A stretch of 64,000 bases of DNA, taken from assembly GCF_014596575.1 (NCBI RefSeq), contig NZ_NASZ01000001.1, positions 310,001 to 374,000 on the forward strand, given 5' to 3'. Source of the stretch: Flavobacterium pokkalii. Lineage in GTDB: Bacteria; Bacteroidota; Bacteroidia; Flavobacteriales; Flavobacteriaceae. Each line of letters starts with the position of its first letter. Within the stretch, counting starts at the first letter, position 1. A program made the translations under genes and the position numbers. Shown here piece after piece: positions 35,866 through 42,829 of the stretch. The notes under the pieces were generated by a model that was not told the origin of the DNA, ran no database searches, and worked only from the letters and a program-made list of their open reading frames with translations.

Positions 35866-37140
35866 ATGAGAATAAAAAAAACACTTCTAACTATTCTGTT
35901 CTGTCCTGTTTTAATTCAGGCACAAATAAGTTCTAAAGTAATAAAACAATTTCCAGCGCACATTATCTATAAAATAGATGAAGTTGTTTCAAAAGTAAAT
36001 GTAGCCGAAGATAAACAAATAAAAATTGGTCAAAAACTTATCACAGCCGATAGTCTGGCTACTATGGCTCTAGCAAATGGAGAATCTGTTGAAAAGTTAA
36101 AATTGTATTATACTATTAATATTCCTTTTTTAAAATCCATATTATCCGAAAAAGAATTAGATCACTATGGATATGAACTTAATAAGGATAACCGTTTCCT
36201 AACAGCTCTAAAATTTGCAACTGAATTAAAATTAACTTCAACACAAGTTAGCCAAATACGTGAGCAAAACGATTCTTTAGTTTCTGTTCCTACTGTGCCA
36301 TCAAAAGGAACCATTCAAGCTTATAATATTAAACTTAGCAAAATTCTGGCTAAAGAGCAATATATATCCTTACTCAACATAATTTATAAAGACCAATCAA
36401 TAGAGGAAGCAAAAAAAGAGATGGTCAAAATCCTAAGACTTAAAATCCTAAGCGAAAAAGATTATAAGACAGAATTTCTTAAAATTTTAAATTATTATTT
36501 GGCTAAAAACAGTTTGTTAGATAAAAAAGCAGATAAATACGATAAAAAAAAGGGGGATTTTTTAGCAAAAAAAATTGCACTTGGAGAGCCTCCTCTATTA
36601 GTACGTGCTAACATACTGTCTAATGGATCCTATAAAAATAACAGGTATGCTTCAGTAATTAAGTATGAAAAAGAATTGGAATTAACTAAAAATCAAATTG
36701 ATTCTCTTTTGTCTCAATACAGACAGCATGAAAAAATTAAATTAGAAAATTCCGAAAAGGAGTCTAACCTTAGTCCTTCAAAAATAGTTCCTTCGGAACA
36801 TGAGGTTATAGGCAGGATACTAAATCCAGAACAAATCAATAAATGGTTGGTTTCTAAAAATAAAGAGGATGCCCGGAAAGAAGCCCTAAGAAACTGGTTA
36901 CAACTTGAAGCGGAAGGACTAACCAAAGATTTAGATAAGAATAAAACTTTAACAGAATTTGCTAATTATCAATTAAAATATTTGGTCATTAAAGAGAAGG
37001 CCTACGTATATCATACTCCTGAAAATGTTTTTATGAGAGGAGATGTAGAGCGTAAAAAACCGGAATTGCTTAAACAATTAGATGTGATAACCCGTACTAA
37101 AGCTAAAAATACCACTGTAAAAAATGCTTTGACTTGGTAA
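35866..37140 (+). CDS. Exported helical protein with LTxxQ-like motifs
   Basis: 424 residues with a signal peptide (about 1-19, ending LIQAQ). The mature part is mostly helical and rich in Lys and Glu. Several short motifs resemble the LTxxQ motif of Spy/CpxP-type periplasmic proteins: LTSTQVSQIREQND, LTKNQIDSLLSQYR and LNPEQINKW. No catalytic motif is visible and I do not recognise a named family. As third gene in the cargo operon it may be a periplasmic chaperone or adaptor for the exported partners, but this rests only on motif style and context. Confidence 0.6.
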   Translation: MRIKKTLLTILFCPVLIQAQISSKVIKQFPAHIIYKIDEVVSKVNVAEDKQIKIGQKLITADSLATMALANGESVEKLKLYYTINIPFLKSILSEKELDHYGYELNKDNRFLTALKFATELKLTSTQVSQIREQNDSLVSVPTVPSKGTIQAYNIKLSKILAKEQYISLLNIIYKDQSIEEAKKEMVKILRLKILSEKDYKTEFLKILNYYLAKNSLLDKKADKYDKKKGDFLAKKIALGEPPLLVRANILSNGSYKNNRYASVIKYEKELELTKNQIDSLLSQYRQHEKIKLENSEKESNLSPSKIVPSEHEVIGRILNPEQINKWLVSKNKEDARKEALRNWLQLEAEGLTKDLDKNKTLTEFANYQLKYLVIKEKAYVYHTPENVFMRGDVERKKPELLKQLDVITRTKAKNTTVKNALTW

Positions 37141-37238
37141 GGTCTTAAACCGAAGAACCTTTGTCAGTGTAAAGAATAAAGCAATTCAGTGAGACTAGGG
37201 TAAGAAAAAACAATTAATCAATTAAAATCAATATAACC

Positions 37239-38783
37239 ATGAGAAAAATTACTCAAAAAACAGCAGTATTTCTACTGCTTCTGGGAGCAATGCTGTGCCG
37301 GGCACAGGAATCTCCAGAAATTAAGAGGGCGTTAGTAACTGCCCGATTGCAACTTATTGAGGGAAGCAAAAATTACAATCCCGAAGCCGGATTAGCCACT
37401 TATCAGCAACTTGCAGCTCAGGGTAATGCTGAAGCAATGAACGGGCTGGGTTTATTGTACAGCAAAGGAATCTCCGTATCACTTGATGAACAACAAGCTA
37501 TTAACTGGCTTGAAAAAGCGGGTGAAAACGGCTATGCCAAAGCCTGGTACAACTTAGGATTATTGTATAAAGAAGGCGTTGGTGTAGCCCAAAATTATGA
37601 AAAGGCTATCAGTTGTTTTGAAAAAGCGGCTAAAGGCGGTTATGACAGGGCTTGGAATACCTGGGGTGGTATGGTAATGAAGGGTAAAGGTACCGCCGAA
37701 AATTTTCCATTAGCTATAAGTGTTTTTCAGCAAGGAGCAGATAAAGGCAGTAGTCAATGTATTTACTCATTGGGTTATATGCATTATAAAGGTTTTGGTT
37801 ATCCACAGGATTATGCTCAAGCCATTGGACTATTTGAACAGGCAGCCCAAAAAAATAATGCTGCAGCTATGTATATGTTGGGATTATGCTACCGTAATGG
37901 ATACGGTGTAACTATTGATACTGAAAAGGCTAAATACTGGCTTAACAAATCTGCAGTTTTAGGATTTAAAAAATCAGAAATAGAACTATCTGACCCGGAA
38001 GCTGAAAATGCTCATCCAAATCAGTTAAAGACTGTATCTAAACCCATAGACGAAGTTATTACAATTACCGAAACAGATGCTCCGGATACTTTCAAGAAGG
38101 TAAAACAAGCTCCTATAGCTCAAAACATTTCAGGAAATTATACTGGTACATTGTTGCGTTATGATTTTAGTGGTCAAAACATTATAAGCAGTACTCCACT
38201 GGAAATAAACCTACAGCAAGACGGTAAGCAATTAACTGGAGAATGGAAAGAGATAGCAGGTGATACCGCTATTTTTAATGCCCGTATACAAGACGATGCC
38301 ATTGTATTTGAAGACTCTAGAATAGACCGAACAGAACATTTTTATAAAGATACTATAAATTCTTATGAATTTAAAGATGCTAAGTTACAATTATTGCAAA
38401 CTGATGAATCCCTGTTTTTGGCAGGTAATCTACAACTTTACAACATAAAAGAATGGGAGAACGAAAAACCCATGTATCTTATTTTAGAGAAGAAACAAGA
38501 TCAAACTACAGTTACTCAGGAAAGTGAAGTCCTTTCTAAGGTAGTGGTGTATCCCAATCCTTTTGGTAGTAGCTTTGAATTGAGTTTTGATTTAACCGAA
38601 GAAACTAATGTTAATGCAAGTATTTACAGTATGACTGGCAACCAGCTTTATACTACCCGGTGGAATAATCTGGAGCAGGGAGTACAAAAGATGAACATTA
38701 GTCTTAATGCACCTTCAGGATATTACATACTGCGTTTAAATTACGGACAACAAGTGAAATCTTCTATTTTAATTAAACAATAA
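37239..38783 (+). CDS. Sel1-repeat protein with type IX secretion sorting domain
   Basis: 514 residues. The signal peptide (about 1-22) ends CRAQ. Residues about 48-245 contain five to six Sel1-like repeats (GLGLLYSKGISVSLDEQQAI, NLGLLYKEGVGVAQNYEKAI and so on), a protein-binding solenoid. Residues about 290-425 are a beta-rich domain (NYTGTLLRYDFSGQN). Residues about 435-514 match a type A T9SS C-terminal signal: VVYPNPFGSSFEL, MTGNQLYTT and GYYILRL. It should therefore be exported across the outer membrane and attached or released. It lies 5 bases before the toxin-like gene and is probably a partner or carrier for it. Confidence 0.8.
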   Translation: MRKITQKTAVFLLLLGAMLCRAQESPEIKRALVTARLQLIEGSKNYNPEAGLATYQQLAAQGNAEAMNGLGLLYSKGISVSLDEQQAINWLEKAGENGYAKAWYNLGLLYKEGVGVAQNYEKAISCFEKAAKGGYDRAWNTWGGMVMKGKGTAENFPLAISVFQQGADKGSSQCIYSLGYMHYKGFGYPQDYAQAIGLFEQAAQKNNAAAMYMLGLCYRNGYGVTIDTEKAKYWLNKSAVLGFKKSEIELSDPEAENAHPNQLKTVSKPIDEVITITETDAPDTFKKVKQAPIAQNISGNYTGTLLRYDFSGQNIISSTPLEINLQQDGKQLTGEWKEIAGDTAIFNARIQDDAIVFEDSRIDRTEHFYKDTINSYEFKDAKLQLLQTDESLFLAGNLQLYNIKEWENEKPMYLILEKKQDQTTVTQESEVLSKVVVYPNPFGSSFELSFDLTEETNVNASIYSMTGNQLYTTRWNNLEQGVQKMNISLNAPSGYYILRLNYGQQVKSSILIKQ

Positions 38784-38788
38784 GAACC

Positions 38789-39736
38789 ATGAAAAATAAA
38801 TACTTTATATTAGCACTTACGTTCTTATGTATGCTTGTAGGTCAAATTAGTTATTCACAGGATTGGAATGATGGAGGGGATTATCAAGATTATTACGATG
38901 ATTTTTTGTTTATAGCGTTTCAGGGAGATGGTGATTCACATTGGACTTTTGACGATAATGGGAATGCTTATGCTGATTATGATTCTGGGAATTTATCCGG
39001 GGATGTGATTACCTCTTCTATGGAATTCTTAAATTATGATTTTGATGGTGGTGCCGACAATCAACAGATTACGGAAATGATGTATAATTTAACCGAAGAA
39101 CAAATGGATCTTTGGGCGACTTTAGATCCTGTAACAGTTGATTCAGCTACAAATTTTGATCATGAGCAATTTATGGCTGATGTTACGGCAAGTTATCTTG
39201 CTGCTCAGGATAGGCTATTTAATGATCCCTCATCTTCACCTGATTTATCCTCTATTGCTGAAGATACTCTAAAGTTACTGCCCGTTGTTGGTGCATTATA
39301 TCAAAGCGGTGAAGCTCTTGAAAATGGAGACTATTTGGCAGCAGGTGGCTACTTATTATGGGCAGGACTCGATTTATATACCCTCGGAGCTTTTTCTGAA
39401 GCGGGATTGTTGATCAGAGCATCTGCTGTTATTGCTGAAGAAGTAGTGGCTACACAAGGGACTAATCTTCTTGTTGAGGCTTTAGGTAAAGTAGGTGGTA
39501 GTAGAGCAGCATCAGAATTTTTAGGTTGGGGGAATCAAACAACAATATTAAAATCAGCATCCGATTTCACAGCAGAACAACTCATCGAATCTGGTTATAC
39601 TAAGCAAGTGTTAACCGAAATATATACTGGATTAATGGAGGCGGCACAGAAAACTATTCCTAGTACAGGCGAGCTAAATCCGGCATCTATTGCAAGAGCA
39701 AATCAAATACAAGAAATACTAACAACGCTTTTCTAA
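38789..39736 (+). CDS. Secreted polymorphic-toxin-like protein
   Basis: 315 residues. A signal peptide (about 1-24, ending SYSQ) is followed by a very acidic Asp/Tyr/Gly-rich stretch (25-75). Residues about 150-215 form a Gly/Ala-rich hydrophobic segment (LPVVGALYQSGEALENGDYL, LLWAGLDLYTLGAF) like the pre-toxin region that precedes C-terminal toxin domains in Rhs and other polymorphic toxins. The last 80 residues (LGWGNQTTILKSASDFTAEQ, NPASIARANQIQEIL) look like a compact C-terminal effector domain of a type I recall from Bacteroidetes YD-repeat proteins. No toxin family is certain. A small acidic gene follows after 10 bases, as an immunity gene would. Confidence 0.6.
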   Translation: MKNKYFILALTFLCMLVGQISYSQDWNDGGDYQDYYDDFLFIAFQGDGDSHWTFDDNGNAYADYDSGNLSGDVITSSMEFLNYDFDGGADNQQITEMMYNLTEEQMDLWATLDPVTVDSATNFDHEQFMADVTASYLAAQDRLFNDPSSSPDLSSIAEDTLKLLPVVGALYQSGEALENGDYLAAGGYLLWAGLDLYTLGAFSEAGLLIRASAVIAEEVVATQGTNLLVEALGKVGGSRAASEFLGWGNQTTILKSASDFTAEQLIESGYTKQVLTEIYTGLMEAAQKTIPSTGELNPASIARANQIQEILTTLF

Positions 39737-39746
39737 TGATTATTAT

Positions 39747-39998
39747 ATGAAGGTAAAGATAAAATTAAAAAATTGTAGTGAAGATATAATGTCAATCACT
39801 AAAGAACCAGAGGCTATTGAGGCTTATGTGGTTAATAATGAAGAGCTTGAAATTGAAACAAATGAGCAAGAAGATAATATTTCTATAAATATTGGTAAAA
39901 ATAAGGATGGGACAATATATGTACAAATTTGGGATTCATTAAATACAAGGTATGTAGTTTACAAAAAGGGGGAAAACATTTTCAAAGATTATTTGTAA
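39747..39998 (+). CDS. Small acidic protein, candidate immunity protein
   Basis: 83 residues, strongly acidic, no signal peptide and no membrane helix, so cytoplasmic. The predicted structure is a small beta-rich fold (VKIKLKNCSEDIMSIT; TIYVQIWDSLNTRYVVYKKG). No family is recognised. Its size, acidity and position directly after the toxin-like gene are what is expected of a cognate immunity protein. It is the last gene of the cargo operon and is followed by a bidirectional hairpin at 40137-40168. Confidence 0.5.
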   Translation: MKVKIKLKNCSEDIMSITKEPEAIEAYVVNNEELEIETNEQEDNISINIGKNKDGTIYVQIWDSLNTRYVVYKKGENIFKDYL

Positions 39999-40136
39999 AT
40001 TTAATAGTTAGTTTTTGGATTTTATATTAACTATATCAGTTTTCTATTTCGCGAAGTATGCTGATGATTTAGTCATAGAAAGAAATTTATTTACCGTGGA
40101 AATTATCAATTTTTAAGTAATGATTTTGATAACTAA

Positions 40137-40168
40137 AATTCCGCAATGTCTTTTGACTTTGCGGAATT
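40137..40168. terminator. Bidirectional terminator between cargo and integrase
   Basis: AATTCCGCAA, 12-base loop, TTGCGGAATT: ten perfect pairs in the gap between convergent genes, with a T-rich tail on the plus side. Confidence 0.75.
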
Positions 40169-40182
40169 ACTTTTTTTGCTTA

Positions 40183-41409
40183 TTAAATTAAATTCTCAAA
40201 GGCTTTATCTAGTTCTTTGGTGTTAAAATCTTCCAGATAAGTTTCGGTTGTTTTAATGGATTGATGTCCTAGAGCTTGTTTAATCATGACGGTATTGATA
40301 CCTTTTTTTAAAGATAGAGTTGCAAAAGTATGTCTGGCAGTATAAAAAGTTACTTTGTTTTTAATTTCACATTCGAGAGCAATAGTATTGAGGAGCTTTC
40401 CATAATAATTCAAAACACTTTTTTTTCTGTCTCTCAATTCTTCTTTTGTGTATAGTTTTTCATCTCTATCTAATATTGGAAAAATGTAATCGGTATCAAA
40501 TGGTCGATAAATTTTAAAGTAGTTAAGGATAGTTCTCATGTAATTGTTGTCTGGAATTTTTACATTTAGTTTTATTCCAGTTTTATTTCTAACGTATGAG
40601 AAATCATTTAAATTAATGTCTGTCCATTTCAATTCAGCTAAATCAGTGAAATTCATGCCTCGGCAATAAAAACTGAATAAGTAAGTGTATAAGGCTTTAA
40701 CTCCTTCTTTGTTTTTAGATATGTCATAGTCTAATAATGATTGTAAATCTTCTTTGTTTAAAGCTTTCTTTACTTTACTGGATTTTAATTTTGAAATTAC
40801 ATAATCTTTAAAAGGATAAAACTCACTAGAAACAATTTTAGATTTTATTGCAGAGTTATATATCGCTCTGATATTGCGCATATATACTCCTATACCGCCA
40901 TCATTGCAGCCATTAGCCCGTAAGGAGGATTCAAATGCTATTAGGAAATCGTAATTAATTTTTGTGAAATCGTAAGTAGTAATTGTTGGTTTAAATCTTA
41001 TGAGAGCAGAGATGGTATCACAATAGGAACTACTTGAACTTATTTTTCCGGATTCTTTTAATTGAAGTTTTCTCTCCTCAAAATAAGCAATAAAGTTTAA
41101 TTTTTCAACTTCTTCAGGTCTAAACAGAGTGTCAAATGATTCTAGGGAAAAGTTATGTCCATCTTCAATCATTGTATCTAATATTTTGGAGGCATCTTGT
41201 TTTATCGAATTTAATATTCGGTTACATTGTAAATAATTTGGGAATTTAGATGTAAATTCATTTGCTTTATCATCCCAAAATTTTGGTAACACATTGTAAG
41301 GGGTTTTGTAAAATTTAGACTTTCTGTTTATCGTTATTCTTAAATTAATTGGAAAAGTACCGTCATTAAGTATTGTTTTTTTTAGGATGATTTTTACACT
41401 AGCTTTCAT
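40183..41409 (-). CDS. Tyrosine recombinase (integrase) of the element
   Basis: 408 residues from MKASVKIILKKTILNDG. The frame stays open to 41478, but that region overlaps the predicted -7 box and the right arm site, so ATG 41409 is chosen. The N-terminal arm-binding region and a SAM-like core-binding domain (about 80-200) match Bacteroidetes phage-type integrases. The catalytic residues are Arg in FYCRGMNFTDLAELKW, His-x-x-Arg as TARHTFATLSLKKG, His in ALGHQSIKTTETY, and the nucleophile in TYLEDF. It should recombine the tRNA repeats. It lies inside the right end and points inward, away from the attachment site. Confidence 0.93.
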   Translation of the reverse strand: MKASVKIILKKTILNDGTFPINLRITINRKSKFYKTPYNVLPKFWDDKANEFTSKFPNYLQCNRILNSIKQDASKILDTMIEDGHNFSLESFDTLFRPEEVEKLNFIAYFEERKLQLKESGKISSSSSYCDTISALIRFKPTITTYDFTKINYDFLIAFESSLRANGCNDGGIGVYMRNIRAIYNSAIKSKIVSSEFYPFKDYVISKLKSSKVKKALNKEDLQSLLDYDISKNKEGVKALYTYLFSFYCRGMNFTDLAELKWTDINLNDFSYVRNKTGIKLNVKIPDNNYMRTILNYFKIYRPFDTDYIFPILDRDEKLYTKEELRDRKKSVLNYYGKLLNTIALECEIKNKVTFYTARHTFATLSLKKGINTVMIKQALGHQSIKTTETYLEDFNTKELDKAFENLI

Positions 41410-41432
41410 TTTTAATATTTTTAAAAGTTTAA

Positions 41433-41447
41433 CATACGTACAACAAA
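41433..41447 (+). promoter_or_regulatory. Candidate integrase arm-type site, right end
   Basis: CATACGTACAACAAA, 14 of 15 identical and in the same orientation as the left-end site at 25865-25879. It lies in the predicted integrase leader, so integrase binding could also repress its own gene. Confidence 0.45.
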
Positions 41448-41475
41448 TGCTTACATATTGTGAAACTGGATGAAA

Positions 41476-41483
41476 CAAAAATA
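41476..41483 (-). promoter_or_regulatory. Predicted integrase -7 box
   Basis: Minus strand TATTTTTG, a perfect TAnnTTTG, 67 bases before ATG 41409; no clear -33 box. It overlaps the longer alternative reading frame, supporting the shorter protein. Confidence 0.4.
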
Positions 41484-41561
41484 TTTTTTAAAAATGATAG
41501 ATAGTTGAAAAACAGCGATTTTGAAGCTAAATGCAATCAAATACAAACATTAATAGTCTAT

Positions 41562-41605
41562 CTCATAATCAGGTGGTCCCTGGTTCGAGCCCAGGTGGGA
41601 CCACT
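41562..41605 (+). repeat. Right attachment repeat (displaced tRNA 3' part)
   Basis: A 44-base perfect copy of 25766-25809 without the tRNA 5' half, so it is not a functional tRNA. It marks the right junction; chromosomal sequence resumes at 41606. Confidence 0.93.
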
Positions 41606-41611
41606 TTTTGT

Positions 41612-41644
41612 AAAGGCTTCGCAGTTTTGCGGAGCCTTTTTTTT
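41612..41644 (+). terminator. Terminator after the displaced tRNA 3' end
   Basis: AAAGGCTTCGCA, GTTT, TGCGGAGCCTTT with eight T: a strong hairpin that was probably the original terminator of the tRNA gene before insertion. Confidence 0.85.
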
Positions 41645-41831
41645 GTGTTTTGATTTTTTTAGGATGGATTGCTTTTGAGGCGGTAAAAATATAGGTGAAA
41701 CTGTTGAAAATAAATGAGTTTTCTGCTTTTTTGTGATTTTGTTTTGGGGTGTTGCAATGTTTCTTGTCTGACGAACGGTTTGAAAAAAACGATTAAAACC
41801 CTTTAAAATTAACGTTTTGAGAGGTGTTGCT
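41645..41831. other. Intergenic stretch after the element
   Basis: Together with the repeat, terminator and promoter this gap (41606-41930) is 325 bases. Apart from those sites it is AT-rich with T-rich tracts and I see no gene. Confidence 0.4.
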
Positions 41832-41865
41832 TTTGGGGTAAATTCGTTTTAATGGCTTATCTTTG
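41832..41865 (+). promoter_or_regulatory. Predicted promoter of the small surface-protein gene
   Basis: TTTG (41832-41835), 22 bases, TATCTTTG (41858-41865): full -7 match, about 65 bases before the ATG. Confidence 0.5.
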
Positions 41866-41930
41866 TTAAGAAGGTTTGGTTTTGAATTTTATAAAAAGTG
41901 AGCTGTTTTTAAAAAGTTGTTTTTTACCGT

Positions 41931-42170
41931 ATGGGAAAAATATTTAACAAGTATAGTGGTGGTCTTTTTTTCTTTTTTGCAGGGAAATTAATTGCGTTCG
42001 CCGATGCTGAGCCTCCCGAACCGACGTCTGCACCTGTGTCTTTAAGTGGTCCTGTAACTCCTCCGGGTTTGCCAATTGAGGAAAATTTGGTAGTGCTATT
42101 GATTGTAGCTTTATTATTTGGATTTTATAAAATTTATTGCTCTATAGATAAAAAGAAACGCCCGGTTTAA
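41931..42170 (+). CDS. Small PID-CTERM-like surface protein
   Basis: 79 residues. The N-terminal signal ends near AFADA. A short Pro-rich segment (EPPEPTSAPVSLSGP) is followed by PPGLPIEENLVVLLIVALLF, a membrane helix and a basic tail (KKKRPV). The Pro-x-Ile-Asp/Glu motif, helix and basic tail are the three parts of the PID-CTERM sorting signal known in Flavobacteriia, here with Glu instead of Asp. The mature part would be only about 25 residues, so it is perhaps a peptide precursor or surface filler. The stop codon lies in the loop of the terminator, so the last codons also form the stem. Confidence 0.65.
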   Translation: MGKIFNKYSGGLFFFFAGKLIAFADAEPPEPTSAPVSLSGPVTPPGLPIEENLVVLLIVALLFGFYKIYCSIDKKKRPV

Positions 42171-42186
42171 TCGGGCGTTTCTTTTT
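42150..42186. terminator. Bidirectional terminator, surface-protein gene / ribE
   Basis: AAAAGAAACGCCCG, loop with the TAA stop of the plus-strand gene, CGGGCGTTTCTTTTT: 14 pairs with A and T tails on both sides. It serves both convergent genes. Confidence 0.9.
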
Positions 42187-42775
42187 ATATTTTGTTAGCA
42201 TATAATCGGGAGACATATTTGCCAATAACATCAAATTCGAGATTGATTTTAGAACCTACTTTAAAATTTTTAAAATTAGTATGTTCGTGAGTGTAAGGGA
42301 TGATGGCTACGCTAAACTGGTTTTTTTGAGAATTCACAACGGTCAGGCTAACACCGTTTACAGTGATAGATCCTTTTTCGATGGTTAGATTGTTTAATTT
42401 ATCATCGTATTCAAAGGTGTAAAGCCAGCTTCCATTAGTTTCTTCGATCGAAATGCAAGTTCCCGTTTGATCTACGTGTCCCTGAACAATATGTCCGTCT
42501 AAGCGGTCGCCTAGTTTCATGGCTCTTTCCAGATTGACTAAGTCGTCTTTTTGCCATTCGCCTAAATTGGTTTTTTGAATGGTTTCGTCAATGGCAGTTA
42601 CGGTGTAGGTGGAATCTTTGATAGCTACTACGGTTAAACAGATGCCATTGTGGGCTACACTTTGGTCAATTTTAAGTTCGTTAGTGATGTTGGCCTCTAT
42701 TGTAACGTGGATGTTGTCTTTTTCGTGTTTTATTTCCTGGATAGTTCCGAGGGTTTCTATGATTCCTGTAAACAT
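42185..42775 (-). CDS. ribE: Riboflavin synthase, alpha chain
   Basis: Dismutates two 6,7-dimethyl-8-ribityllumazine molecules to riboflavin. 196 residues made of two homologous barrels: MFTGIIETLGTI starts the first, with HNGICLTVVAI and RAMKLGDRLDGHIVQGHVDQ; the second carries VNGVSLTVVNSQ and IPYTHEHTNF. These are the family signature residues. A C-terminal helix (KYVSRLYANKI) is the trimer contact. It is divergent from pdxA with overlapping promoter boxes. No FMN riboswitch is visible upstream. Confidence 0.95.
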   Translation of the reverse strand: MFTGIIETLGTIQEIKHEKDNIHVTIEANITNELKIDQSVAHNGICLTVVAIKDSTYTVTAIDETIQKTNLGEWQKDDLVNLERAMKLGDRLDGHIVQGHVDQTGTCISIEETNGSWLYTFEYDDKLNNLTIEKGSITVNGVSLTVVNSQKNQFSVAIIPYTHEHTNFKNFKVGSKINLEFDVIGKYVSRLYANKI

Positions 42776-42791
42776 TCTTGTTTTATTTTAC

Positions 42792-42811
42792 TAAATTTGC
42801 TTTCAAAATTA
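42792..42811. promoter_or_regulatory. Overlapping divergent -7 boxes of pdxA and ribE
   Basis: Plus strand TAAATTTG (42792-42799) for pdxA and minus strand TAATTTTG (42811-42804) for ribE lie only 4 bases apart. RNA polymerase could hardly occupy both at once. Confidence 0.5.
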
Positions 42812-42829
42812 GCAATAAAACGTGTGGAT

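Larger units (their letters stand above)
41410..41561. other. Right end of the element: integrase promoter and sites
   Basis: AT-rich segment between the integrase start and the right repeat. It contains the integrase -7 box, the candidate arm site at 41433-41447, and an inverted TTTCATCC-like motif at 41467-41474. No gene is seen. Confidence 0.5.
25766..41605. mobile_element. Integrative mobilizable element in a tRNA gene, about 15.8 kb
   Basis: Bounded by a perfect 44-bp direct repeat (25766-25809 and 41562-41605) that starts at the anticodon loop and runs through the tRNA 3' end. Inside are a tyrosine recombinase at the right end, an excisionase-like HTH protein, replication-type proteins, and BfmA-like and DUF5712-like mobilization proteins. 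No mating-pair or coupling-protein genes are visible, so transfer would need a helper. The cargo is a six-gene operon for exported and membrane proteins. The layout resembles Bacteroidetes NBU-type mobilizable elements, though those known to me use other tRNA targets. Intact repeats and uninterrupted genes suggest it could still be active. Confidence 0.9.

Noticed and set aside
41410-41478. Longer N-terminus for the integrase
   Set aside because: It would cover the candidate arm site and overlap the predicted -7 box; the usual integrase N-terminus begins at the Met at 41409.
41562-41605. Second tRNA gene at the right end of the element
   Set aside because: Only the 3' half is present; acceptor 5' strand and D arm are missing, so it is the attachment repeat.
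42650-42829. Longer N-terminus for PdxA
   Set aside because: It would overlap ribE and both promoter boxes and adds residues not found in the family.
42776-42829. FMN riboswitch upstream of ribE
   Set aside because: The gap is only 54 bases and has no conserved RFN-type stems.
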